DNA from: an uncultured Lachnospiraceae bacterium
GTDB lineage: Bacteria; Bacillota; Clostridia; Lachnospirales; Lachnospiraceae
Assembly (NCBI GenBank): GCA_947570615.1
Contig: CANOVJ010000050.1
Span: 1 to 33,128, forward strand
Direction of reading: 5' to 3'
Length of the DNA stretch: 33,128 nt
A program made the translations under genes and the position numbers. Shown here in pieces: positions 8,038 through 15,290 of this stretch. The number at the start of each line of letters is the position of its first letter. The first letter of the stretch is position 1. The notes under the pieces were generated by a model. That model had not been told where the DNA came from. It was given only the letters and a program-made list of their open reading frames with translations, and did no database searches.

Positions 8038-9411
8038 ATGTCGGACGCGGAGATCAGTATGATCCTTGACACATATATGTATATGGATTACCGGGAGGCA
8101 AGGGAGGGCGCCACCATCCGCCAGGTTCTTAAGGAGCTGGAAAATCATCCGGATTACGGGGAGGGCGGCATCCATCACGGGGAGTATACCGTGCTGAGAA
8201 AGGCCGCGGAAAATCCGCAGATCGGGGAGCTTGTGATCTGCTGTCAGAGCGCGGATATGGGATATGATCCGGGCACGGCGGCCTGTACCTTTAAGACGCC
8301 CGGGCAGGAGAGCTACTACATGGTCTATCGGGGAACCGGGGACGGGGAATGGCCTGATAATGGCATTGGAATGACCAGTCCGGCCACCACCCAGCAGGAG
8401 CGCGCCCTGTCCTGGTTTGAGGAGGTGGTGGAGGCGCTGGAAATCGGCGGGCAGGATCATGTGGTGGTGACGGGACATTCCAAGGGAGGCAATAAGGCGC
8501 AGTTTGTCACCATGCAGACCCGCTATGCGGATCTGGTGGACGTGTGTTATTCCGTGGACGGACAGGGATTCTCCCGGAGCGCAATAGAGGGGTGGAAGGA
8601 GCGGTACGGGCAGGAGGAATACGAAAAACGCCGGGAAAAGCTTTACGGTATTCACGGGGAAAACGATTATGTCAGCGTGCTGGGAAATTCCATTATACCG
8701 GCGGAGCACATCCGGTATGTAAAAACGCCGGTGGAGAAGAACAATTTTGCGGGGTATCATGACATTAAATATATGTTCGCCTCCCTCCTCTGGGATCAGG
8801 CCCTGGGAAGCTATGTGACCTGCTTTCAGGGACATAAGAACAGCGATACCACGGAGCAGGGGGAGCTGGGAAGGTATGCCGCGGCGCTCTCGTCGGATGT
8901 AATGAACCTTCCGCCCTGGCAGCGGGACGGCTGTGCGGCGGTGATCATGCAGATCATGGAGGCCCTGGGCGGGGAAAGAAAAACAGGACTGAACGGGGAA
9001 AGAGTTACCCTGACAGATCTGAGGGATTTCGCCTTTCAGGGGATTCCTCTGATTGCGGAGAGCCTTTTGAAGAGGGAGGAGGGAAAGCAGCTTCTTGCGG
9101 CCCTTTTGAAAAAGGATTCCCTTACTGCAGGAAGAATTCCCGCGGGCTTTTCCCTTTGGGCGGACCGGGGGCGTATGCTGAGACAGGCCGGGGAGCTGGA
9201 GGAGCTGGCGGCGGGACTTGAGAAAATCACCGGGCAGATCACGGAGACGGCGGAGGATATCCCTCTCTATATGAAGGGGTATACGGGTCTGTACCACAGT
9301 ATTAAGCTCTCGGCCAGAGAGCTTGAGAAAAACAGGAAGGACTTATTAAGGATGGCAGGATTCTGGAAGGAAGCGGCGCAAAGCTATCAGAGCTGGGAGA
9401 GGCAGGAATAA
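8038..9411 (+). CDS. Mbeg1-like alpha/beta hydrolase, candidate type VII effector
   Basis: A 457-residue protein resembling the Mbeg1-like/DUF2974 lipase-type hydrolases often found near WXG100 genes. Landmarks are YRGTG (97-101, oxyanion-side loop), the nucleophile elbow GHSKGG (146-151, Ser148), a candidate acid in END (Asp210) and a candidate His241 in YHD. Together they make a plausible Ser-Asp-His triad. Residues from about 330 to the end are helical and charged, with no recognised domain, and could be a docking module. No signal peptide is visible, as expected if it is exported by the type VII machine. ATG 8038 is chosen because it lies 4 bases after the previous stop (coupled translation); ATG 7954 would overlap that gene by 80 bases. 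The substrate is unknown; lipid or ester is likely. Confidence 0.75.
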   Translation: MSDAEISMILDTYMYMDYREAREGATIRQVLKELENHPDYGEGGIHHGEYTVLRKAAENPQIGELVICCQSADMGYDPGTAACTFKTPGQESYYMVYRGTGDGEWPDNGIGMTSPATTQQERALSWFEEVVEALEIGGQDHVVVTGHSKGGNKAQFVTMQTRYADLVDVCYSVDGQGFSRSAIEGWKERYGQEEYEKRREKLYGIHGENDYVSVLGNSIIPAEHIRYVKTPVEKNNFAGYHDIKYMFASLLWDQALGSYVTCFQGHKNSDTTEQGELGRYAAALSSDVMNLPPWQRDGCAAVIMQIMEALGGERKTGLNGERVTLTDLRDFAFQGIPLIAESLLKREEGKQLLAALLKKDSLTAGRIPAGFSLWADRGRMLRQAGELEELAAGLEKITGQITETAEDIPLYMKGYTGLYHSIKLSARELEKNRKDLLRMAGFWKEAAQSYQSWERQE

Positions 9412-9493
9412 GATACGGGCATCCGGCGCAGGCCAGACTCAATGTCAGCTTTCCGGAATTGTTCGACGCTGTGTTGTCCGGTAAAAGATATAG

Positions 9494-9522
9494 TTGATTT
9501 TTCAGTGGAAGTTCGTTAGAAT
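9494..9522 (+). promoter_or_regulatory. Promoter of the FMN protein / HD-GYP operon
   Basis: TTGATT (9494-9499) and TAGAAT (9517-9522) are separated by exactly 17 bases and lie about 32 bases before the ATG at 9555. Both boxes match the sigma-A consensus closely. This starts a new transcription unit after the type VII locus. No clear terminator was found between 9412 and 9493. Confidence 0.65.
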
Positions 9523-9554
9523 AGGGATATAAATGAGAGGGTGGGGAGAGGCTT

Positions 9555-10451
9555 ATGGATGAAAAGCGAAGGGGGGATTCCGACCGGATAACGAGAGATT
9601 ACCTCGATTCTTTGCTGCTGGAGATGAGGCACCTGGACGGCAGGAAGCCGGAGACGGATTTTTCCCTGTACGGAGAGCGCTTTGCCACTCCGGTGATGAC
9701 GGCGGCCCTGTCTCATTTAAACGCGGTACATGAGAATGGAATGGTTGAGCTTGCCAGAGGAGCGGCCCGCTCTGGCGCCGTCTGCTTTGCAGGGATGGGA
9801 GAGGATGAAGAGCTCTCAGAGATGATCAGGACAGGGGCGAAAACCATCAGGATCATCAAGCCCTATGCGGATAACGGGCTGGTGACTGACAGGATAGCGT
9901 TTGCACAGGAATGCGGCGCACTGGCGGTGGGAATGGATATCGATCATGCTTTCGACCGGCGGGGAGATTATGACCGGGTGGAAGGCTTTGAGATGCGGCC
10001 AAAGAGCATGGAGGAAATCGGCGAATTTGTCCGTGCGGCCCGGGTTCCCTTTGTGGTTAAGGGCGTTCTGAGCCAGAAGGACGCTTACATGGCGCTGGAG
10101 GCCGGGGCGGGGGGAATCGTGGTATCCCACCATCACGGTATGATGGATTATGCCGTGCCGCCGCTGATGATCCTTCCGGATATTCTGAAGGTGACGGGCG
10201 GGCGGATACCGGTGTTTGTGGATTGCGGCATCGTGAGCGGGGCGGACGTCTTTAAGGCGCTTGCGCTGGGAGCGAGCGCGGTCTGTGTGGGCCGGGGGCT
10301 TTTAAAACCTCTTGCGGATCAGGGAGCAGAGGGCGTGTCTGAGGAGATAAACCGGATAAATGACGAACTGAAGGGAATTATGGCCAGGACAGGGTGCTTC
10401 GACCTTTCCCATATGGATAAAACGGTGATCCGCAGGACACAGGGGAATTGA
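9555..10451 (+). CDS. FMN-dependent alpha-hydroxy-acid dehydrogenase homologue, atypical active site
   Basis: A 298-residue protein with the TIM-barrel pattern of the FMN-dependent lactate/glycolate oxidase family. It shows VPFVVKGVLS with the flavin-contacting Lys169, and the phosphate-binding region FVDCGIVSGADVFKAL (221-236) followed by VGRGLL. The family signature SNHGxRQLD is replaced by SHHHGMMDY (191-199). The catalytic His seems kept (H193) but the substrate-binding Arg aligns with Met196. It is shorter than typical members (about 350-380). FMN binding is likely; oxidation of a normal alpha-hydroxy acid is doubtful. It starts 32 bases after a good promoter and lies 21 bases before the HD-GYP gene, so the two are probably co-transcribed. 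Confidence 0.75.
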   Translation: MDEKRRGDSDRITRDYLDSLLLEMRHLDGRKPETDFSLYGERFATPVMTAALSHLNAVHENGMVELARGAARSGAVCFAGMGEDEELSEMIRTGAKTIRIIKPYADNGLVTDRIAFAQECGALAVGMDIDHAFDRRGDYDRVEGFEMRPKSMEEIGEFVRAARVPFVVKGVLSQKDAYMALEAGAGGIVVSHHHGMMDYAVPPLMILPDILKVTGGRIPVFVDCGIVSGADVFKALALGASAVCVGRGLLKPLADQGAEGVSEEINRINDELKGIMARTGCFDLSHMDKTVIRRTQGN

Positions 10452-10472
10452 AATGAGAAGTGGAGACTGAAA

Positions 10473-11573
10473 ATGAAAAGGAACACAATACTGATCGTCG
10501 AAGATATGATGATCAACCGTATGATGCTGGCGGAGATTTTTAAAGATGAATATGATATCCTTGAGGCCGAAAACGGCGAGGAAGGCCTGCGGCTTCTGAC
10601 AGAAAATTTTTCATCTATCGTGGCGGTTTTACTGGATATCGTGATGCCGGTGATGGACGGATTTGGCGTGCTCGAGGAGCTGAACAGGCAGAACCTGATC
10701 TCAAAGGTGCCCATCATCATGATTACGGGCGAGAACTCTGTGGAATTTGAGCGCAGGGGGTATGAATACGGGATCGTGGAATATATCCACAAGCCTTATT
10801 TTGCGCCGGTAGTCAGGCAGATGGTTAAGAACAATATCAACCTCTATGCATACAAGGCCGGGCTGGAGTCCCTGGTAAGGACGCAGACTGCGGAGCTGCA
10901 GGAGCAGAATAAGCTTTTGAAGGAGCAGGCGGAGAAGCTTCGCAAGACCAACGATGTGATGATTGACGCCATGAGTAATGTGGTGGAATTCCGGAATATG
11001 GAGTCGGGACAGCATGTCAAGAGGATCCGTGTGTTCACCAAAGCGCTGGCGCAGGACATTATGGTTCGCTATCCGGAGTATGGGCTGACGAAGGAGAAGA
11101 TCGAGATCATCAACCAGGCGGCGGCCATGCACGATATCGGAAAAATCACCGTGCCGGACAACATTCTCCTAAAGCCCGGCAAACTCACCAGCGAGGAGTT
11201 TGAGATTATGAAGGCCCATACCTCGAGAGGATCGGAGATGATCGCCGCGTTCGTGCATCTCGAGGATGAGGATTACTATAATTACTGCTATGATATTTGC
11301 AGGCACCACCACGAGCGGTTTGACGGACGGGGGTATCCGGACGGGCTTAAGGGAGATGAGATCGGGATCGCGCCTCAGATCGTCTCCATTGCGGATGTCT
11401 TTGACGCGCTGGTGACGGAGAGAGTATATAAGAAGGCGTTTGACAGGGAGACCGCATATCAGATGATCCTCAACGGGGAATGCGGATGCTTCTCACCGAA
11501 GCTTCTCGAGGCGTTTCTGGGAGTGAAGGACGAATTTTTCCGGCTTCTGGACGAGTCGAAGGATGCGAGGTAA
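10473..11573 (+). CDS. Response regulator with HD-GYP phosphodiesterase domain
   Basis: A 366-residue two-domain protein. Residues 1-120 are a receiver domain with acidic pocket ED (10-11), phospho-acceptor Asp55 in LLDIVMP and Lys107 in HKPYF. A coiled-coil linker (about 130-160) leads to an HD-GYP domain with H220-D221, HHHERFDGRGYP (278-289) and DG. All metal-binding and GYP residues are present, so degradation of cyclic di-GMP (or a related dinucleotide) controlled by phosphorylation is expected. It is cytoplasmic. No partner kinase is adjacent; the nearest is the PAS kinase at 22107. It is the second gene of its operon and is followed by a terminator. Confidence 0.9.
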   Translation: MKRNTILIVEDMMINRMMLAEIFKDEYDILEAENGEEGLRLLTENFSSIVAVLLDIVMPVMDGFGVLEELNRQNLISKVPIIMITGENSVEFERRGYEYGIVEYIHKPYFAPVVRQMVKNNINLYAYKAGLESLVRTQTAELQEQNKLLKEQAEKLRKTNDVMIDAMSNVVEFRNMESGQHVKRIRVFTKALAQDIMVRYPEYGLTKEKIEIINQAAAMHDIGKITVPDNILLKPGKLTSEEFEIMKAHTSRGSEMIAAFVHLEDEDYYNYCYDICRHHHERFDGRGYPDGLKGDEIGIAPQIVSIADVFDALVTERVYKKAFDRETAYQMILNGECGCFSPKLLEAFLGVKDEFFRLLDESKDAR

Positions 11574-11616
11574 CCTGAGAGCGTAATCAGTACAGGAAAG
11601 GTATCAGATCAGAAAT

Positions 11617-11649
11617 CCGTTGCTTTTGAGACAGAGGCAGCGGTTTTTT
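11617..11649 (+). terminator. Rho-independent terminator after the HD-GYP gene
   Basis: CCGTTGC (11617-11623) pairs with GCAGCGG (11637-11643), a 7-bp stem with one G-T wobble and a 13-base loop. It is followed directly by six Ts (11644-11649). It lies 44 bases after the stop of the HD-GYP gene. Confidence 0.75.
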
Positions 11650-11679
11650 GTGCAGAAGAGAGGAAGGCAGGTTGAAAGT

Positions 11680-12342
11680 ATGGCTGTAAAAATGAAGGAA
11701 GAGGAAAAAATCATGGCGGGAATTCTGTTCTGTCCTGCCGACCCGGAGCTTAAGGCGATCAAGTTAAAAACCCACAATCTGAATGTGGATTATAACCAGA
11801 CCCATGAGGATGAGACCGAAAAGCGGGCAGAGATTCTCTCGCAGATCATCGGGGAGTTTGGGGAGGGCGGATTTATCCAGGGGCCCATCGCCTTTCATTA
11901 CGGCAGACATACCCGCATCGGAAGGAATTTCTTCGGCAATTTTAATCTGACTGTGCAGGACGACGCCCAGGTCACCATCGGGGACAACTGCAATTTCGGC
12001 CCCAATGTGACCATCGTGACGCCCATCCATCCCATGATCGCGTCGGAGCGGAACGCCATACTGACGGCGGAGGGGGAAAAGAAGCGGCTCTGCTATGCCA
12101 GGCCGGTGAGGGTTGGCGATAACTGCTGGCTGGGGGCGGGGGTGACCATCTGCCCCGGCGTTACCATAGGGGATAACTGCGTGATCGGAGCGGGCAGCGT
12201 GGTGACCAGGGATATTCCTGAAAACAGCTTTGCCGCGGGGGTTCCCTGCCGGGTGGTGCGGGAGATTACCGACGCCGACAGTATGAGGCACAGGCCGGAG
12301 ATTCTCGCGGATAACAGGGTGATCCCGGAGCAGGACGACTGA
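11680..12342 (+). CDS. Maltose/galactoside O-acetyltransferase-like hexapeptide protein
   Basis: A 220-residue left-handed beta-helix acetyltransferase of the Maa/LacA family. The N-terminal segment KIMAGILFCPADPEL matches the family pattern, and hexapeptide repeats run from about 68 to 180 (IGDNCNFGPNVTI, VRVGDNCWLGAGV, VTIGDNCVIGAGSVV). The catalytic His is H117 in TPIHPM. The expected reaction is acetyl transfer from acetyl-CoA to a sugar hydroxyl in the cytoplasm. ATG 11680 is chosen, with AGGAAGG (11661-11667) 12 bases before it; ATG 11692 or 11713 would also give family-like N-termini. Upstream extension to 11620 would run through the terminator and is rejected. The exact sugar cannot be told from sequence. 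Confidence 0.85.
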   Translation: MAVKMKEEEKIMAGILFCPADPELKAIKLKTHNLNVDYNQTHEDETEKRAEILSQIIGEFGEGGFIQGPIAFHYGRHTRIGRNFFGNFNLTVQDDAQVTIGDNCNFGPNVTIVTPIHPMIASERNAILTAEGEKKRLCYARPVRVGDNCWLGAGVTICPGVTIGDNCVIGAGSVVTRDIPENSFAAGVPCRVVREITDADSMRHRPEILADNRVIPEQDD

Positions 12343-12409
12343 GGGGCCGGCGCGCTGCGGGATAAAGCGGGAACGGAAGGAAAGACCATCACAGGCGGCA
12401 GCGTTTTAC

Positions 12410-12423
12410 CCACAGGCCTGTGG
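12410..12423. promoter_or_regulatory. 14-bp perfect palindrome before metN
   Basis: CCACAGGCCTGTGG is a perfect palindrome ending 23 bases before the metN start and just upstream of its ribosome binding site. It could be an operator or a small mRNA hairpin. No SAM or T-box riboswitch signature was recognised in the 104-base gap before metN. Confidence 0.35.
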
Positions 12424-12446
12424 CATTCAAAGGTGAAGGAACGCAC

Positions 12447-13229
12447 ATGGACGAAAAATTTATCGAGATAAAGCAGCTCTATAAAACCTTTCACACCAAA
12501 AAACAGACCATCGAGGTCTTAAAGGGCATCGATCTGTCCGTGGGAAAGGGAGATATTTTCGGTATCGTGGGCTTTAGCGGGGCCGGAAAATCCACGCTGG
12601 TCCGCTGTATCAACCGTCTGGAGGAGCCCGACAGCGGAACCATCCGGATCGGGGAGAGGGAGATCACTGCCCTGGGCAGGGCTCAGCTCAATGAGCAGCG
12701 CCGGAAAATCGGCATGATCTTCCAGCAGTTTAACCTGTTCGATTCCATGACGGTGGCGAAAAATATCGCCTATCCCCTGAAAATGGCGGGCCTTTCCGCC
12801 GGGGAGGCCGGGCGGCGGGTGGACGAAATGCTCTCGCTGGTGGGCCTGACCCAGAAGAAGGACGCCTATCCGGGAGAGCTTTCCGGCGGGCAGAAGCAGA
12901 GAGTGGGAATCGCCAGAGCGCTGGCCAACCGCCCGGATGTGCTTTTGTCCGACGAAGCCACCAGCGCCCTGGATCCCCAGACCACTCTTTCCGTGCTGGA
13001 TCTGCTTAAGGAGATCAATCAGAAGCTGGGGCTGACCATCATCCTGATCACCCATGAGCTGGAGGTGATCAGATATACCTGCCGCAGGATGGCGGTGATG
13101 GAGGACGGAAAGCTCCTGGAGCAGGGGCTGGTGAAGGATATTTTCCAGAATCCCCGGTGCGGGACGGCGAAGAATTTTATCGGCGTTTACAATAAATTCA
13201 GAAGCGATTACGGGGAGGAGGCAAAATGA
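12447..13229 (+). CDS. metN: Methionine ABC importer ATPase, short form
   Basis: The ATPase subunit of the MetNIQ methionine importer, 260 residues. It shows Walker A GFSGAGKS (42-49), Q-loop QQFN, signature LSGGQKQR (145-152), Walker B LLSDEATSALD (Glu170) and the switch His in ITHEL. It stops right after the nucleotide-binding domain. Typical MetN (about 340 residues) has a C-terminal NIL/ACT-like domain that binds methionine and inhibits transport; that domain is absent here. The ATG at 12447 has AGGTGAAGGA 6 bases upstream, so the GTG at 12420 is not used. metI overlaps its stop in an ATGA arrangement. The MetI- and MetQ-type genes that follow support the assignment. Confidence 0.88.
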   Translation: MDEKFIEIKQLYKTFHTKKQTIEVLKGIDLSVGKGDIFGIVGFSGAGKSTLVRCINRLEEPDSGTIRIGEREITALGRAQLNEQRRKIGMIFQQFNLFDSMTVAKNIAYPLKMAGLSAGEAGRRVDEMLSLVGLTQKKDAYPGELSGGQKQRVGIARALANRPDVLLSDEATSALDPQTTLSVLDLLKEINQKLGLTIILITHELEVIRYTCRRMAVMEDGKLLEQGLVKDIFQNPRCGTAKNFIGVYNKFRSDYGEEAK

Positions 13230-13936
13230 GCTTATACAAATATTCTTTCTGGGAAGTGCTTCGGAATTCCTTTACCGCCGAGGTGTGGGGGCAGGTGCTT
13301 CCGGCCATCGGCGAAACCATGTACATGGTGGGCGTCTCCTCTCTCTTCGTGCTGGTGTTCGGCCTGCTTCTGGGGCTGGTGCTGGTGATGACGGGCAAGG
13401 AAGGACTGGCCCCCTGCAAGGCGGTACATACTGTTTTGAGCGCGGTGATCAACTGTTTCCGTTCGCTCCCCCAGGTGATCATCATCATCGTGATGCTGCC
13501 GGTGGCAAGAGCGCTGGTGGGAAAATCCTACGGCTCCAACGCCTGTATCATCTCCCTGGTGGCAAGCTGTGTTCCCCTTTTTGCAAGGCTCGTGGAGAGC
13601 AGTCTCCTGGAGCTTGACAAGGGTAAGATCGAGGCGGCCCGGGCAATGGGAAGCGGAAATCTGCGGATCCTGTTTACCATCATGGTGCCGGAGACGCTGC
13701 CCTCCCTGGTGCGGGCTTTCACCAATGCGGTGGTGATCGTGATCTCCATGACCGCCCTGGCGGGAAGCTTTGGCGCGGGCGGGATCGGCTATATCGCCGT
13801 GACCTATGGCTATACCAGGTTTCAGCATGACCTTCTGTTCGCCACCATCATTGTCCTGATCGTGATCGTGCAGGCGGTGCAGATGGCGGGAGATACGGTC
13901 TCCAAAATTATTCTCAAAAGAAGGCATCTGATCTGA
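13226..13936 (+). CDS. metI: Methionine ABC importer permease
   Basis: A 236-residue membrane protein with about five or six hydrophobic segments and the permease coupling motif EAARAMGSG with downstream Gly and Pro residues, matching MetI (about 217 residues). FRSLPQVIIII and FGAGGIGYIAVTYGY are further MetI-like stretches. Its ATG overlaps the metN stop (ATGA), which implies translational coupling. It forms the membrane channel of the MetNIQ importer for methionine and possibly related amino acids. Confidence 0.9.
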   Translation: MSLYKYSFWEVLRNSFTAEVWGQVLPAIGETMYMVGVSSLFVLVFGLLLGLVLVMTGKEGLAPCKAVHTVLSAVINCFRSLPQVIIIIVMLPVARALVGKSYGSNACIISLVASCVPLFARLVESSLLELDKGKIEAARAMGSGNLRILFTIMVPETLPSLVRAFTNAVVIVISMTALAGSFGAGGIGYIAVTYGYTRFQHDLLFATIIVLIVIVQAVQMAGDTVSKIILKRRHLI

Positions 13937-14092
13937 AAATTGATGTGTAAAAAATGATCGGGCCTTCTGAGAAGGGGCAACTTGTACAGCTTCGGAGCGG
14001 AATGCGGATATAAATTTTCTTTCATGCAGATACAATTTCCGGATGGATTATGATAAAATAGCACCGAATCTATTTGGGAAAGGAGTATTATT

Positions 14093-15067
14093 ATGAAAAA
14101 GAAATTTGCCGTCATGATGGCGGCCGCGCTGACTGTGTCTGCCCTTCTGGCAGGCTGCGGAAACGGCGCGGAGACAAAGGAGACTGTAAACACGCAGGAT
14201 GCTGCGGGTGAGGACGCCGCGGAGAGCACACAGAGTGAGGATATATCCGGGGATACATCTTCGGATGAGACTGCGGATAACACAGACGCGGCAGGAGCCG
14301 AAGGGACAGAGGCCGAGGATGCTTCCGCAGACGGTTCCAAAGAGACGGTGGTACTTAAGTGCGTATGCGATCTGACCCCTCACAGTGAGATTCTCGGCGC
14401 GGCGAAGGATGCGCTGGCAGCGGAGGGGATCGAGCTTGACATCGTATCCACCACCTGGGACGCTACATGGAACGACATGCTCATCGACGGAGAGATCGAT
14501 TTCGCTTACTTTATGCATGTGCCTGCCATGGAGAGCATCGAGGAGGAAATGGGAGCCACCCTTTACAGCATGGGCGGCGTTCACGTGGAGCCCTATGCCT
14601 GCTTTTCGGATAAGTATGCCTCGAAGGACGAGCTTCCCGAGAACGCGGTGATCGCGATTCCCAACGATTCCTCCAACGAGTACAGGGCCCTTAAGGTTCT
14701 TGAGAAGGAGGGGTTTGTTAAGCTTAATCCTGAGATGACCGCTGTGGACGCTTCCGTAAATCAGATTCAGGAATATCTGACCCCCATTGAGATCGTGGAG
14801 ATGGATCAGGCCAACATCATTCCTTCCGCCGCCGATTTTGACGCTTACTTTGTAAACGTAAACAGAGCGCTGGAGGCGGATATCGATACGACCGCTTACC
14901 TGATGAGAGAGGGAGAGGATTCCGAGTACGCCAACATCATCACCGTGACCGAGGCCAACAAGGAGAACGAATCCATTAAGAAGCTGGTAGCGGTGCTGCA
15001 GTCCGACGATGTAAAGAGCTTCATCACAGAGAACTACAGCGGCGCAGTGATCCCGGCTAAAAATTAA
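14093..15067 (+). CDS. metQ: Methionine-binding lipoprotein
   Basis: A 324-residue NlpA/MetQ-family substrate-binding lipoprotein. The signal peptide ends in the lipobox LLAGC with Cys22 as the lipid attachment site. Residues 23 to about 82 form an unusually long acidic, Asp/Glu/Ser/Thr/Ala-rich linker before the binding domain. That domain begins near VVLKCVCDLTPHSEIL, where PHSEIL corresponds to the family PHAEIL pattern. GGAAAGGAG precedes the ATG. The gap after metI (156 bases) contains weak promoter-like TAAAAT at 14054-14059 but no riboswitch that I recognise. It captures methionine at the outer face of the membrane and delivers it to MetI. Confidence 0.9.
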   Translation: MKKKFAVMMAAALTVSALLAGCGNGAETKETVNTQDAAGEDAAESTQSEDISGDTSSDETADNTDAAGAEGTEAEDASADGSKETVVLKCVCDLTPHSEILGAAKDALAAEGIELDIVSTTWDATWNDMLIDGEIDFAYFMHVPAMESIEEEMGATLYSMGGVHVEPYACFSDKYASKDELPENAVIAIPNDSSNEYRALKVLEKEGFVKLNPEMTAVDASVNQIQEYLTPIEIVEMDQANIIPSAADFDAYFVNVNRALEADIDTTAYLMREGEDSEYANIITVTEANKENESIKKLVAVLQSDDVKSFITENYSGAVIPAKN

Positions 15068-15087
15068 CCGGTACGGCAAAACATAAG

Positions 15088-15138
15088 ACAGACTGATCGG
15101 CGGCCTCCTCCGGATGATTCCGGGGGAGGCCGCTGCGG
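15088..15138 (+). terminator. Strong hairpin after metQ, terminator-like
   Basis: Positions 15100-15113 and 15120-15133 form a 14-bp GC-rich stem with one G-T wobble and a 6-base loop. There is no proper T-tract, so efficiency as a rho-independent terminator is uncertain. It is preceded by ACATAAGACAG (15081-15091), also found immediately before the base of the terminator of the chemosensory operon (31118-31128). Confidence 0.55.
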
Positions 15139-15172
15139 TTAACATAAGGGCGGTTCGCACTGCCCGCTGTTA
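15139..15172. repeat. AACATAAGG structured repeat, copy A
   Basis: Sequence begins TTAACATAAGG. AACA (15141-15144) faces TGTT (15168-15171). Inside, after a TAA/GC internal loop, GGGCGG (15148-15153) pairs with CTGCCC (15160-15165; one G-T) around the loop TTCGCA. The same plan recurs at 31163-31200 and 31202-31239. Confidence 0.6.
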
Positions 15173-15178
15173 CAATGA

Positions 15179-15234
15179 GCTCTCTCGCGAAGGGTGACAG
15201 CCTTTGCTGTTGAACCGGCGAAGAGAGCACTTTT
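15179..15234 (+). promoter_or_regulatory. Structured leader with terminator-like T run before the ABC exporter
   Basis: GCTCTCTCGC (15179-15188) pairs with GCGAAGAGAGC (15218-15228), 10 bp with one bulged A. The interior holds ACAG (15197-15200) pairing with CTGT (15207-15210). Four Ts follow at 15231-15234. It ends about 55 bases before the ABC exporter start. It may be a terminator for read-through from metQ or an attenuator. The rest of the gap holds no ORF. Confidence 0.4.
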
Positions 15235-15290
15235 GGTCAGGAAATATTTTCAGAGACGATGTATTCTTTTCCTGTCAGGAGGTAAGTCTT

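Noticed and set aside
7921-9297. 458-codon open frame on the - strand opposite the hydrolase gene
   Set aside because: It is antisense to a gene with a recognisable active site, has no family resemblance and reflects GC-rich codon bias.
13937-14092. Possible SAM or T-box riboswitch before metQ
   Set aside because: No characteristic T-box or S-box conserved core could be recognised, and the gap lacks a terminator hairpin with T run.
14048-15160. 370-codon open frame on the - strand opposite metQ
   Set aside because: It covers the metQ lipoprotein gene and the hairpin behind it; no coherent protein family is visible.
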